From positions 1 through 64,000 of the forward strand of contig CANJRC010000007.1 in assembly GCA_947476535.1 (NCBI GenBank): a stretch of DNA of 64,000 nucleotides. Direction: 5' to 3'. The notes beneath the pieces were generated by a model. It was not told the origin of the DNA. It ran no database searches and saw only the letters and a list, made by a program, of their open reading frames with translations. This DNA is from Betaproteobacteria bacterium. Lineage in GTDB: Bacteria > Pseudomonadota > Gammaproteobacteria > Burkholderiales > SG8-39. Shown in pieces: positions 24,761 to 34,103 of this stretch (positions within the stretch are counted from its first letter, which is position 1; each line of letters opens with the position of its first letter). The position numbers and the translations under genes are program-made.

Positions 24761-26131
24761 GTGCACATACACATCCTAGGCATCTGTGGGACCTTCATGG
24801 GGGGGCTGGCGTTGCTCGCTCGTGCAGCAGGTCACCGGGTAACGGGGTGTGACGCCAACGTCTATCCACCGATGAGTACCCAGCTGGAACAGGAAGGCAT
24901 CGGCCTGGTGGAGGGGTTCGAGGAGGCACAGCTAGCAATGGTGCCGGACCTGTGGGTCATCGGGAACGTGGTGAAACGTGGCACCCCATTGATGGAAGCA
25001 ATCCTCGATCGCGGCCTGCCTTATGTCTCCGGTCCGCAGTGGCTGGCGAACAATATTCTTCAAAGTAAGTGGGTGCTGGCTGTTGCAGGAACCCATGGCA
25101 AAACAAGCACGTCATCCATGCTTGCGTGGATTCTGGAGGCTGCGGGCCAATCGCCAGGATTCCTGATTGGGGGGGTGCCGGAGAATTTCGGGGTCTCTGC
25201 ACGATTGACGGGCAGCCCTTATTTTGTGATTGAGGCTGACGAGTACGACACGGCATTTTTTGACAAACGATCGAAATTTGTGCACTACGGCGCTCGTACC
25301 GCCGTTCTGAACAATCTCGAGTACGATCACGCAGACATTTTCCCTGATCTGGCTGCTATCGAGACACAATTTCATCATTTTGTTCGCATCGTGCCTCGAT
25401 CAGGCCTTATCGTGTCAAATGGCCAGGAGGCGTCCCTGGAGTGTGTTCTGGAGCGGGGATGCTGGACACCCATAGAGCGGTTTGGCGCGAATTCGGGTTG
25501 GCGGGCGAAGGTAAGGAGTCCAACCGAGTTCGAAGTCCATCTTGAAGGACGAACCCTCGGCCGCGTCTGCTGGGACCTGCTTGGCGAGCACAATCGGATG
25601 AACGCGCTGGCCGCGATCGCGGCGGCGCGACATGCCGGAGTGACGCCGGAGACGGCGATCACGGCGTTGTCGGGGTTTCGTAACGTCAAGCGGCGCATGG
25701 AGGTGAGTGGCGTCGTCGGCGGTGTAACGGTGTACGACGATTTTGCCCATCACCCGACGGCGATCGCAACGACGATTGCAGGATTGCGCAGCAAGGTGGG
25801 TACCGACCGTCTGGTCGCCGTGCTCGAACCTCGCTCCAACACCATGAAGCGCGGCGTCATGAAGGATCTCCTTGCCGCGAGCTTGACAGCCGCAGATCGC
25901 ATCCATTGCTACATCGGCGGGCTGGAATGGGATGCCTCGGAGGCGCTGGCACCACTGGGGAGCAAGGCGACCTGCCACGCCGATCTCGAGATATTGATTG
26001 CCGCCCTGGCTTCAGAGTCCCGCGCAGGCGACCATATCCTGGCCATGTCCAACGGCAGCTTCGGCGGTCTGCACGCCAAACTCCTGGCGGCGCTCAACGC
26101 GCGAGCGCAGACACCGGGCACGCAGCGCTGA
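24761..26131 (+). CDS. mpl: UDP-MurNAc:L-Ala-gamma-D-Glu-meso-DAP ligase Mpl
   Basis: This 456-residue Mur-family ligase joins recycled murein tripeptide to UDP-MurNAc. The N-terminal HIHILGICGTFMGGLA distinguishes Mpl from MurC; AGTHGKTSTSSML is the ATP loop, EADEYDTAFFDKRSKF and YDDFAHHPTAI are family segments, and ERILE-type C-terminal motifs follow. The start is GTG at 24761, matching the family N-terminus. It sits with mtgA further downstream, both cell-wall genes. yqiA follows after 30 bases. Confidence 0.96.
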   Translation: MHIHILGICGTFMGGLALLARAAGHRVTGCDANVYPPMSTQLEQEGIGLVEGFEEAQLAMVPDLWVIGNVVKRGTPLMEAILDRGLPYVSGPQWLANNILQSKWVLAVAGTHGKTSTSSMLAWILEAAGQSPGFLIGGVPENFGVSARLTGSPYFVIEADEYDTAFFDKRSKFVHYGARTAVLNNLEYDHADIFPDLAAIETQFHHFVRIVPRSGLIVSNGQEASLECVLERGCWTPIERFGANSGWRAKVRSPTEFEVHLEGRTLGRVCWDLLGEHNRMNALAAIAAARHAGVTPETAITALSGFRNVKRRMEVSGVVGGVTVYDDFAHHPTAIATTIAGLRSKVGTDRLVAVLEPRSNTMKRGVMKDLLAASLTAADRIHCYIGGLEWDASEALAPLGSKATCHADLEILIAALASESRAGDHILAMSNGSFGGLHAKLLAALNARAQTPGTQR

Positions 26132-26161
26132 TCGCGCTGCCGGCCGAGGCGGATCCGCCGA

Positions 26162-26737
26162 ATGAGCACGCGCATCATCTATCTGCACGGATTCAATTCC
26201 TCGCCCCAATCGACCAAGGCGCGACATCTTGGCGACGTGTTGGCCGCGCGCGGGGAGCGCGATCGTTACGCCTGCCCGGAACTGCCCCCCGCGCCGTGCG
26301 ACGCCATCGCGCTGATCGAAGCTGAATTGGCCGGGACGGGCGGGCAGGCCACGCTGGTGGGCAGTTCACTGGGCGGTTTTTACGCCACCTGGCTCGCCGA
26401 GAAACACGGCTGTCGTGCCGTGCTGATCAACCCGGCGGTACTGCCGCATGTGGGCCTGCGTGCCTACCTGGGTCCGCAGCAGAACCTGTACACGGGGGAG
26501 GCCTATCAGTTGACCGCAGACCACCTGCGACAATGGCAAGGCCTCTACTGCGAAACCGTCACCCCCTCGCGCTATCTGCTTTTGCTTGAAACCGGCGACG
26601 AAGTACTCGACTACCGCGTCGCTAGGCAACACTATGCCGGCGCGCAACAGGTGGTGGTCGAAGGTGGTGACCACCAATTCCGCAGTTTTTCGCAGCATGT
26701 GGAGCTGATCCTTCGCTTTGCAGGAATCGAGAGTTAG
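26162..26737 (+). CDS. YqiA-type alpha/beta-hydrolase esterase
   Basis: This 191-residue protein belongs to the YqiA/YcfP family. It has the oxyanion-side IIYLHGFNSSPQSTKA, nucleophile Ser69 in VGSSLGGFYA, an acid in LLLETGDEVLDY, and the catalytic His in VEGGDHQFRSF. E. coli YqiA hydrolyses short acyl esters and CoA thioesters in vitro; its natural substrate is unknown. It is in line with mpl upstream and the RNB exonuclease downstream. Confidence 0.92.
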   Translation: MSTRIIYLHGFNSSPQSTKARHLGDVLAARGERDRYACPELPPAPCDAIALIEAELAGTGGQATLVGSSLGGFYATWLAEKHGCRAVLINPAVLPHVGLRAYLGPQQNLYTGEAYQLTADHLRQWQGLYCETVTPSRYLLLLETGDEVLDYRVARQHYAGAQQVVVEGGDHQFRSFSQHVELILRFAGIES

Positions 26738-26968
26738 AGGGGCAGTGCGGCTTGCTGCGCAGGCTCGGCCGCACTGCTGGAGCGGCTCGTCGCGAGGGTG
26801 CAACAGGCTACAACAGCGCGCGCAACGGGGAATGTGCGATGGCTACGGGATATAATTGCGCCGCGCTGGAATGGCCCCGCTAATTGCCCTTCCCTTTTCC
26901 AATTCAGCACCCTGGAATCGTGCATGCCTGGGGCGGCACCCGAAACCGGTTTTTTTTCTCGCGAGCCC

Positions 26969-28825
26969 ATGCACGTACTCTACGAAGAAGACGGCGGATT
27001 CAAGGTCGGTACGGTGCTCGCTGCAACCGACAGCGCCCTGCAGATCGAGGCGCCGCATGGCAAGCGCAGCAAGGTGAAAACCAACGCGGTGCTGCTGCGC
27101 TTCGAAAATCCCGGGGCCGCCGAGTTGTTGCGCGATGCCGAGTCGCGCGCCGCCGAAATCGACACTGGGTTCCTGTGGGAATGTTCCGGCGCGGTGTTTG
27201 CGGATGAATTCGTGTTTACCGACATGGCACGCGAATATTGCGGCCACGAACCGGTGGCTACGGAGGCTGCCGGCATCCTGCTGAAACTGCATTCCGCCCC
27301 CATGTACTTCTACCGCAAGGGCAAGGGACGCTACCGCGCGGCGCCCGCCGAAACCCTGCAAGCGGCACTCGCCGGCCTGGAAAAAAAGCGCAAGGTGCAG
27401 GAGCAGATCGGAACCTGGACAGCCGACCTGCTGGCCAGCCGCTTGCCCGAGGCCTTTCAGCTCCTGTTGCCCGAACTCCTGTACAAGCCCGATCGCAACA
27501 AACCCGAGACCAAGGCGCTGGAACAGGCCTGTATCGATTCCGGGATGACCCCGGCGCGGTTGCTCGAGCGTTGCGGGGCCCTGCCTTCCACGCACGACTT
27601 CCACCTCGGTCGTTTTATGTTCGAGCATTTCCCCAAGGGGACGGGATTTCCCGCGGAGCTCGATGCGAACCTGCCGGCGAATCTGCCGTTGGCTGCGGTC
27701 AGCGCTTTCAGCCTAGATGATGCGAGCACCACGGAAATCGACGATGCCTTCTCGGTGACGCCGCTCGGGGAGGGGCGCGTGCGTGTCGGCATCCACATCG
27801 CGGCCCCGGGCCTGGGCTTTGAGCCGGGCTCGTCGCTCGACAACATTGCGCGGACACGATTGTCGACGGTGTATTTCCCGGGACAGAAGCTCACCATGCT
27901 GCCTCCCGCTGCGATACAGGTGTTTTCGCTGGCCGAGGGCGGCGCACGCCCGGCGCTATCGCTCTACCTCGATGTCGCCGAGGAAGGATTCGAAATTCTC
28001 AACCGGCACACCGTGATCGAGAACGTTCCGATCGCGGCCAACCTTCGCCACCAGGGCACCGAGCGCCTGGACGAGGCGTTTCCCGAGGGCCGGGTCCCCG
28101 ACGATGTTCCCTATGCGACTGAGTTGCATTTCCTGTGGCGCTTCGCCCTGGCGCTGGAGGCCGGGCGTGGCAAGCAATCAAACCAGCCCGAGCGCGCGGA
28201 ATACCTCTTCAATATCGACGGGGAGCATGTCGACATCGTGGTGCGCCGTCGTGGCCAGCCCATCGACAAGCTGGTGGCCGAATTGATGATCCTGGTCAAC
28301 AGCACCTGGGGAAAGCTCCTCGACGACAATGGCGTGCCCGGCGTGTACCGGGTACAGGGCAATGGCAAGGTGCGCATGACCACCGGTGCAGGCGCGCACC
28401 AGGGCCTTGGCGTGAGTCACTACGCGTGGTCGAGTTCGCCGCTGCGCCGTTATGTTGACCTCGTGAACCAGTGGCAGCTGCTGGCCCTGATCGAAGGCAG
28501 GACCGCTCCCTTTGGTGAGAACTCCTCGGAACTGCTGTCGGCGGTTTCCGATTTCGAGGTAACTTACTCGGCCTACGACGAATTCCAGCGTCGCATGGAG
28601 AACTACTGGTGCCTGCGCTGGTTCCAGCAGGAGGGTGCGGACGTTGCGAGCGGCCAAGTGCTGCGGGACAATCTGGTGCGCCTGTCCGATGTCCCGATGG
28701 TGATTCGGGTGCCATCGTTGCCGGAAACGCCTCCGGGCACGCGCGTGGAGCTCAGCATTACCGGGATCGATCTGCTGGATGCCGAATTGAAATGCCAGTT
28801 TCGCGGTGTGGTTGCAACGACATGA
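26969..28825 (+). CDS. RNB-domain (RNase II-type) exoribonuclease
   Basis: This protein of about 618 residues has an N-terminal region (MHVLYEEDGGFKVGTV) and a full RNB catalytic domain: AFSLDDASTTEIDDAFSV carries the Mg-binding aspartates and ARTRLSTVYFPGQKLTMLP follows. Near the end, TTGAGAHQGLGVSHYAWSSSPLRRYVDLVNQ is the conserved RNase II/R C-terminal catalytic block. It degrades single-stranded RNA 3' to 5'. It lacks the long N- and C-terminal S1 extensions of RNase R. The start at 26969 fits homologues; upstream in-frame codons (from 26798) look non-coding. Confidence 0.92.
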   Translation: MHVLYEEDGGFKVGTVLAATDSALQIEAPHGKRSKVKTNAVLLRFENPGAAELLRDAESRAAEIDTGFLWECSGAVFADEFVFTDMAREYCGHEPVATEAAGILLKLHSAPMYFYRKGKGRYRAAPAETLQAALAGLEKKRKVQEQIGTWTADLLASRLPEAFQLLLPELLYKPDRNKPETKALEQACIDSGMTPARLLERCGALPSTHDFHLGRFMFEHFPKGTGFPAELDANLPANLPLAAVSAFSLDDASTTEIDDAFSVTPLGEGRVRVGIHIAAPGLGFEPGSSLDNIARTRLSTVYFPGQKLTMLPPAAIQVFSLAEGGARPALSLYLDVAEEGFEILNRHTVIENVPIAANLRHQGTERLDEAFPEGRVPDDVPYATELHFLWRFALALEAGRGKQSNQPERAEYLFNIDGEHVDIVVRRRGQPIDKLVAELMILVNSTWGKLLDDNGVPGVYRVQGNGKVRMTTGAGAHQGLGVSHYAWSSSPLRRYVDLVNQWQLLALIEGRTAPFGENSSELLSAVSDFEVTYSAYDEFQRRMENYWCLRWFQQEGADVASGQVLRDNLVRLSDVPMVIRVPSLPETPPGTRVELSITGIDLLDAELKCQFRGVVATT

Positions 28826-28934
28826 AGAATGAGGATGGCCGGATCCGTCATGCACAGGGAAAACCTGCACGCTGCAATCGATCCTGCGCTAGCCGTGCGA
28901 TGCGCACTGGCAGATTCGAGCGGGGTGCGCTGAT

Positions 28935-29975
28935 TTGAGCCTGCGAGGCTACTCACGACGGGACAGCGCCGCGGAGCGACGGCTGCGGCAATGGCTGGGC
29001 CGTATTCAGGCAGCAAGCGGCCGTCTGAACAACATCCCCGGCATAGCGCGGCTGCGCGGCGCGCTCGCCCCCTTGCGCTGGCCCGACCGCTGGCAAGGCT
29101 GGAACCGTGGGCCCCTGGCGACACTGGAGCCATCCCAACGCGTACTGGCAGTCGCCATCACGATGTCCGTGGTGTTGCATGCGGTGCTACTGGCGATTCA
29201 TTTCAAGTTTCCCGATGCCATGCGCCACATGAGCAACCAGACGCTCGAGGTCGTGCTGGTGAATTCCAAGTCGCGCACACGCCCCGTCAAGCCCGACGTG
29301 CTGGCTCAGGCCAACCTGGACGGTGGCGGTAATACCGACGATAACCGGCGCGCCAAGACCCCGTTGCCCGTGCTGCCCAACACCGCTCCCGGTGCCGACG
29401 TGACCCAGGCGCAGCGACGCATCCAGGAACTTGAAGCGCAGCAGCGCCAGGTACTCACGCAGACCCAGCCCAAGCCTGCCGCCAGTGCCGAACCGGTCCG
29501 GGCGCCGGTCGCGCCCGAGCCCAAGCCGCTGTTGAGCGGTGCCGACCTGGCCGCCCGGACGCTGGCCATTGCTCGGCTGGAGGCGCAGGTGTCGCGCAAC
29601 ATCGACGAATACAACAAGCGGCCACGCAAGAGTTTCGTCGGCGCACGTGCCAGCGAATACCGCTTTGCGCAGTACGTCGATGATTGGCGCCAGAAGGTGG
29701 AGCGCATCGGGAACATCAATTACCCGGAGGGCGCCCGCGGCAAGATGTACGGCAGCCTGGTGCTGGAGGTGAGCCTGAAGCCCGACGGTGAAATTGAATC
29801 GCTTGCGGTCATGCGCAGCTCGGGGTTCCAAGTGCTCGACCGCGCTGCCGAGCGCATTGTGCGCATGGCGGCGCCCTATTCGCCTTTCCCGCCCGATGTT
29901 CGCAAGGACACCGACATCCTGGTCATTACCCGCACCTGGCACTTTGCGCCGGGCGACCGCTTGTTCGGCGAATAA
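28935..29975 (+). CDS. TonB-family energy transducer
   Basis: This 346-residue protein has a 70-residue basic cytoplasmic N-terminus, one membrane span (about residues 70-90, LAVAITMSVVLHAVLLAIHF), a Pro/Ala/Gln-rich periplasmic linker with a short coiled coil (QRRIQELEAQQRQVL), and a C-terminal TonB domain (NYPEGARGKMYGSLVLEV, RSSGFQVLDRAAERIVRMAAPYSPFP). TonB proteins pass inner-membrane energy to outer-membrane receptors. No exbB/exbD lies beside it, so it may serve another function such as envelope stability. The start is TTG (28935); a shorter form from ATG 29163 would lose part of the membrane span. Confidence 0.88.
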   Translation: MSLRGYSRRDSAAERRLRQWLGRIQAASGRLNNIPGIARLRGALAPLRWPDRWQGWNRGPLATLEPSQRVLAVAITMSVVLHAVLLAIHFKFPDAMRHMSNQTLEVVLVNSKSRTRPVKPDVLAQANLDGGGNTDDNRRAKTPLPVLPNTAPGADVTQAQRRIQELEAQQRQVLTQTQPKPAASAEPVRAPVAPEPKPLLSGADLAARTLAIARLEAQVSRNIDEYNKRPRKSFVGARASEYRFAQYVDDWRQKVERIGNINYPEGARGKMYGSLVLEVSLKPDGEIESLAVMRSSGFQVLDRAAERIVRMAAPYSPFPPDVRKDTDILVITRTWHFAPGDRLFGE

Positions 29976-30048
29976 GGGTGCCTAACATGATTGAGGGGAT
30001 ACTCCCTTCGAACATCCCTACTTCAGGGCGCCAAACGGAAATTCCGTT

Positions 30049-30885
30049 ATGCGCCCCAAGGATATCGTGACCGATCGCTACCTTGTGCTTGGCAATCCGG
30101 TGGCGCACTCGCAGTCGCCGCGCATCCATGCCGAATTTTCCCGTGCCACGGGAGAGGACATCGCGTACACGCGCCTCCTCGTACCGCTGGACGGCTTCGC
30201 GCAGGCGGTGGCGACATTGCGGGCCGATGGGTTTCGTGGCGCCAACGTCACGGTGCCGTTCAAGGAAGATGCCTTTCGCTGCGCCACGCGCCTGAGCGCG
30301 CGTGCCACTGCGGCGGGCGCGGTCAACACGCTGCGCTTCGATCCGGACGGCACTTTCGGCGACAACACCGACGGCTGCGGTCTGGTGACCGATCTGCGCA
30401 GCAATCTCGGCGTGCCCATCGCCGGGCGACGCGTGCTCCTCGTCGGTGCGGGGGGCGCCGCGCGCGGCGTGTTGCAACCGCTGCTCGCCGAGAACCCGGC
30501 AGGCCTGGTCATCGCGAACCGCACCTTGGCGCGCGCAGAGGCGCTGGCGGCACTGGGCGGCACGTTGGTGCGCCCCTCGACCCTGGAGGCGCTGGCCGGG
30601 GTCCGTTTCGACATCGTGATCAATTCGACGTCAGCCGGCATTGCGGGCGAAGTGCCTCCGCTCCCCGATGGCCTGTTCGCCGCGGGCGCCATGGCCTACG
30701 ACATGATGTACGGCAAGGGTACGGGCGCGGATCGCACCGCTTTCCTTGCCTGGGCGCAAACCCACGGCGCATCGGCCGGTGCGGATGGCCTGGGCATGCT
30801 GGTCGAGCAGGCAGCTGAAGCATTTTTCGTCTGGCGTGGCGTGCGTCCGGCCACGGCGCCGGTGCTTGCCATGCTGCGCGGATAG
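30049..30885 (+). CDS. aroE: Shikimate dehydrogenase AroE
   Basis: This 278-residue NADP-dependent enzyme reduces 3-dehydroshikimate to shikimate. It has YLVLGNPVAHSQSPRIH, the catalytic Lys (about 72) in VTVPFKED, GDNTDGCGLVTDL, the nucleotide-binding LLVGAGGAARGV and NRTLARAEAL, and YDMMYGKG. GTG 30067, with AAGGA just upstream, is an alternative start that gives a more standard N-terminus. mtgA begins seven bases after the stop. Confidence 0.96.
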   Translation: MRPKDIVTDRYLVLGNPVAHSQSPRIHAEFSRATGEDIAYTRLLVPLDGFAQAVATLRADGFRGANVTVPFKEDAFRCATRLSARATAAGAVNTLRFDPDGTFGDNTDGCGLVTDLRSNLGVPIAGRRVLLVGAGGAARGVLQPLLAENPAGLVIANRTLARAEALAALGGTLVRPSTLEALAGVRFDIVINSTSAGIAGEVPPLPDGLFAAGAMAYDMMYGKGTGADRTAFLAWAQTHGASAGADGLGMLVEQAAEAFFVWRGVRPATAPVLAMLRG

Positions 30886-30892
30886 GACCTGC

Positions 30893-31597
30893 GTGAGGGC
30901 CCTGGTGTGGATGTGGCGGGCGCTGGGCATTGTGGTTGGGGCACTGGTGATTGCCTTCGCCGTGCTACAGACCTGGTTTTTCCTGCACATCGTCTACCTG
31001 AAGTACCGCCCGCCGGGCAGCACCAGCTTCATGGACGCGCGTCTAGAGCAGTTGCGCGAAAAGGACCCGCGCGCGACGCTGAAGTACGTCTGGGCGGATT
31101 ACGGCAATGTTTCCGGCCAGCTCAAGCGCGCCATCGTCGCCGCCGAGGACATGAAGTTCGTCGACCATGAGGGCTTCGATTGGGACGGCATTCAGCGCGC
31201 GCTGGAGAAGAACCAGAAGAAGGGCAAGGCGGTGGCAGGCGGGTCCACTATCACCCAACAGCTGGCCAAGAACCTTTTTCTCTCCGGCGAACGCAGCTAC
31301 TTGCGCAAGGGCGAAGAGGCGATCATCACGCTGATGCTCGAGGCCGTGCTCGACAAGCGGCGCATCCTTGAGCTCTACCTCAACGTGGCGGAATGGGGTG
31401 TGGGCGTGTTCGGTGCCGAGGCCGCCGCGCGCCACTATTACGGGCAGGGAGCCGCGTTCATCGGCGCCGAGCAATCGGCGCGCCTCGCGGCGATGCTGCC
31501 GCGCCCCCAGTTTTACGACCGCAACCGCGATTCGGCCTATCTCGCGGGTTATGCAGAACGCATCCAGGGGCGCATGGGGGCATCGCAGATCCCATAG
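30893..31597 (+). CDS. mtgA: Monofunctional peptidoglycan glycosyltransferase MtgA
   Basis: This 234-residue GT51 enzyme has one N-terminal membrane anchor (ALGIVVGALVIAFAVLQTWFF). Catalytic motifs are AAEDMKFVDHEGFDW (Glu near residue 84), GGSTITQQLAKNLFL, KGEEAIITLMLE and RRILELYLNVAEWG. It polymerises lipid II into glycan strands without a transpeptidase domain. GTG 30893 follows TAGGA by seven bases; ATG 30911 is the alternative. It is tightly linked to aroE, the common betaproteobacterial arrangement. Confidence 0.96.
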   Translation: MRALVWMWRALGIVVGALVIAFAVLQTWFFLHIVYLKYRPPGSTSFMDARLEQLREKDPRATLKYVWADYGNVSGQLKRAIVAAEDMKFVDHEGFDWDGIQRALEKNQKKGKAVAGGSTITQQLAKNLFLSGERSYLRKGEEAIITLMLEAVLDKRRILELYLNVAEWGVGVFGAEAAARHYYGQGAAFIGAEQSARLAAMLPRPQFYDRNRDSAYLAGYAERIQGRMGASQIP

Positions 31598-31654
31598 GGC
31601 GGTAACATATAAAATACTGCCAAATAAAATTTGTATAGACTGACTGTATGGCAT

Positions 31655-31663
31655 TTATCCACA
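31655..31663 (+). other. Single perfect DnaA-box sequence
   Basis: TTATCCACA occurs once in an AT-rich 201-base gap (31598-31798) between mtgA and the HDOD gene. A short palindrome ATGACGTCAT (31678-31687) is nearby. I see no cluster of boxes or origin genes, so this is not presented as an origin; the gap also holds TATAAAAT-like promoter sequence around 31609. Confidence 0.35.
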
Positions 31664-31798
31664 GATTGCTGTCATTTTATGACGTCATTAATGTGCGGTT
31701 GTGCGACCCGGGTTTGTCCCCTTCTTTCTGATTGATTCAGGTTTTCGCGGCGGCTGCCGATAGTCAGGAAGACGGCACACAATCCTGCGGGGACTGGC

Positions 31799-32669
31799 AT
31801 GTATGTGGAAGACGACAATAGCAACCTGGTGATGATGGATCACGACGAATTGGTGGACCGGGCGGAGCCCCACGCACGGGAAATCCGCATCCCTCCCTGC
31901 CCCGACATCCTGCTGCGTTTTGTCGGAGAAATGGGCGCGCCGGCGCCTGTCCGCGCTCATCGGCAGCGATGTCGCCTTGTCTGCATCGCTGCTGAAAACC
32001 GTGAATGCCGCGTTCTACCGGCTGGCGGCGCGCGCGTCCACGGTCCAACAGGCGCTGGCCGTCCTGGGGCTGCGCGCCAGTGCCAACCTGATCGCAGGGT
32101 TGCTGCTGCGCGAGGTTTTTCCGGTTGGGGCCAACCCGCTGTTGCGGAATTTCTGGGACAGTACGTCCGCGCTGGCGCAATGCGCTGCGGGCTTGGCCTC
32201 TCGGGTCGAGGGCATCACGCCGGACGAGGCCCATACCTACATCCTGTTTCGCGACTGCGGCATTGCGGTCATGATCGGGCAGTTTTCCGATTACGGCGAC
32301 ATCGTCGATCTATTCCGCGACACCCCGGGCGAGCGCGTCACCGCAGTCGAGCTCAACCGCTATCGCTACCATCACGCGCGCGTGGGTTACTCGTTCACGC
32401 GCAACTGGATGCTGCCGGAAACCCTGTGCCTGTCCATCCTGCATCACCACGACTTCGGGATGTTGGGTGATGACATGCCGGATTACGGCACGGTCAATCA
32501 CAAGCTCGTCGCCTTCGGCCTGTTGGCAGACCAGGTGCTGGCATTGCGCGCAGGCGACGGCCTGTGTCCGGACTGGGCGCCGCAGGAGCAATTCGTCCTC
32601 GAGACATTGCAGTTTTGCTCCGAGGACATCGTTGCGCTGGTCGGGGAAGAGGACCTTGCCGAGGCATAG
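31799..32669 (+). pseudogene. HDOD-domain gene split by a frameshift
   Basis: The N-terminal part reads from ATG 31799 in one frame and ends in the domain start IRIPPCPDILLRFVGEM. The rest of the HDOD domain continues in another frame: LSALIGSDVALSASLLKTVNAAFYRL, ALAVLGLRASANL, then FRDCGIAVMIGQFSDYGD and CLSILHHHDFGML to the stop at 32669. The second frame has only a TTG (31920) with no ribosome-binding site. Relative to typical HDOD proteins a few residues are missing at the junction (about 31932-31950), which suggests a small out-of-frame deletion. HDOD proteins act in c-di-GMP or two-component signalling. A sequencing error is the other explanation. Confidence 0.72.
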
Positions 32670-32809
32670 TGCAGCTGGACTGCCGTCTGGGAAAGCGCGT
32701 CGCAAACGGTCGTTGCTGATACTCTTGCGCGCATGTCAGCGCGCGCCCGTCCTCTCCATCCCGCCGTTTTCCCGGAGCACAGCACTTCGGGCGTGACAGA
32801 CAGCTTGCG

Positions 32810-34087
32810 TTGAGTGCTCCACAACGCATCGCCATGCTCGCGCCATTCCAGGTGCGCAGCTTCCGCTTCCTGTGGCCCGCGGAACTGGCGACCTCCTGGG
32901 CGCTGGAAATGGAAACGATCATCCTTGGCTGGTATGTACTGGTCGAGACCGGGTCGGTAATGCTGCTTGCCGTGTTTGGTGCGTTGATGTATTTCGGCGC
33001 ACTGCTCTCGCCGGTATTCGGCCTTCTGGGGGACCGTATCGGTCACCGCAACTTGTTGTGTGTCACGCGCGCCTGCGCGGTGATGCTGGCACTCACGGTG
33101 ATGACGCTGTCATTCACCCATCAGCTCACCGCAATTCTGGTGCTGGTGGTGGCCACCCTGGTCAGCGTTACTCGGGTGGCGGACCTCGTCACCCGTTATG
33201 CGCTCAGTGGCGAGATCATGCCGCCGGGACTGCTCATGGGTGCGATGGGCATTTCGCGCGCCAATGTGGATTCGGCGCGGGTCGCCGGAGCGCTCGCGGG
33301 TGCCGGCGCGGTGGCCGCATTCGGCATCGGCCCCGCCTACGCGGTGATTACCTGTTTCTATGCCGTCAGCTTTCTCCTGACCCTGGGCGTGCGCGAGGGC
33401 GCCCGCCCGTCCCAACCCAGCGTCGGCGCGGTTCAGGGCGGTGCCCTTGCGACGGTGCGGGCCTCGCCATGGCGCGAACTTCGCGAGGCCGTCGCCTACG
33501 TGCGCACCCAGCCGGCACTGCTGGCGGCCACGGCGCTCGCTTTCCTGGTCAACTTCACGTCTTACCCGGTGTTCTTCGGGCTGTTGCCGTACGTGGCGAA
33601 GAACGTCTATGGCGTGGGCCAGACCGAACTGGGCTACATGGCTGCGAGCTTCGGCTTCGGTAGCTTGATCGGTTCCGTGGTGCTGGGAGCAACCCATATT
33701 GCGGCGCGAACGGCGCGTGTCATGGTTGTCGCCGGCCTTGTCTGGCACCTGCTCCTGCTGGCGTTCGCCAATGTGCAGAACCTGCCGGCAGGCATCGCCT
33801 TGCTGATGCTATGCGGTATGGTGCAAAGCGTCTGCGTTACACCGATCGCCGTGGTGATGTTGCGTTGCGCCGGCGAGCAGTTCCGCGGCCGCGTCATGGG
33901 GCTGCGGATGCTGATGATCTATGGGTTGCCGATCGGCCTGTTTGCCATCGGGCCGCTGATTAGCCGATTTGGCTTCGCCGCCATCGCCAGCCTGTATGCC
34001 TTGATCGGCATCCTGGTCATCCTGCTGATCACCCTGCGCTGGCGCGCGGCGGTGTGGAGCCTGAACGCGCCCGCGAACGCGCGCTAG
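32810..34087 (+). CDS. MFS transporter, EntS-like exporter group
   Basis: This 425-residue protein has about 12 membrane segments and an MFS fold close to the MFS_3/EntS group: FRFLWPAELATSWALEMETIILGWYVL, the loop LGDRIGHRNLL (motif A-like), AVAFG-type helices, and GLMFGFG-like segments in the second half. It probably exports a small molecule by proton antiport; the substrate is unknown. The start is uncertain: TTG 32810 or ATG 32834, neither with a good ribosome-binding site. It faces the aminotransferase gene tail to tail. Confidence 0.85.
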   Translation: MSAPQRIAMLAPFQVRSFRFLWPAELATSWALEMETIILGWYVLVETGSVMLLAVFGALMYFGALLSPVFGLLGDRIGHRNLLCVTRACAVMLALTVMTLSFTHQLTAILVLVVATLVSVTRVADLVTRYALSGEIMPPGLLMGAMGISRANVDSARVAGALAGAGAVAAFGIGPAYAVITCFYAVSFLLTLGVREGARPSQPSVGAVQGGALATVRASPWRELREAVAYVRTQPALLAATALAFLVNFTSYPVFFGLLPYVAKNVYGVGQTELGYMAASFGFGSLIGSVVLGATHIAARTARVMVVAGLVWHLLLLAFANVQNLPAGIALLMLCGMVQSVCVTPIAVVMLRCAGEQFRGRVMGLRMLMIYGLPIGLFAIGPLISRFGFAAIASLYALIGILVILLITLRWRAAVWSLNAPANAR

Positions 34088-34103
34088 CTGGAGGGACGGC
34101 GTC

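Noticed and set aside
31655-31687. DnaA box and nearby palindrome as a replication origin
   Set aside because: There is a single box only, with no AT-rich repeat array and no dnaA, parA or gidA genes nearby.
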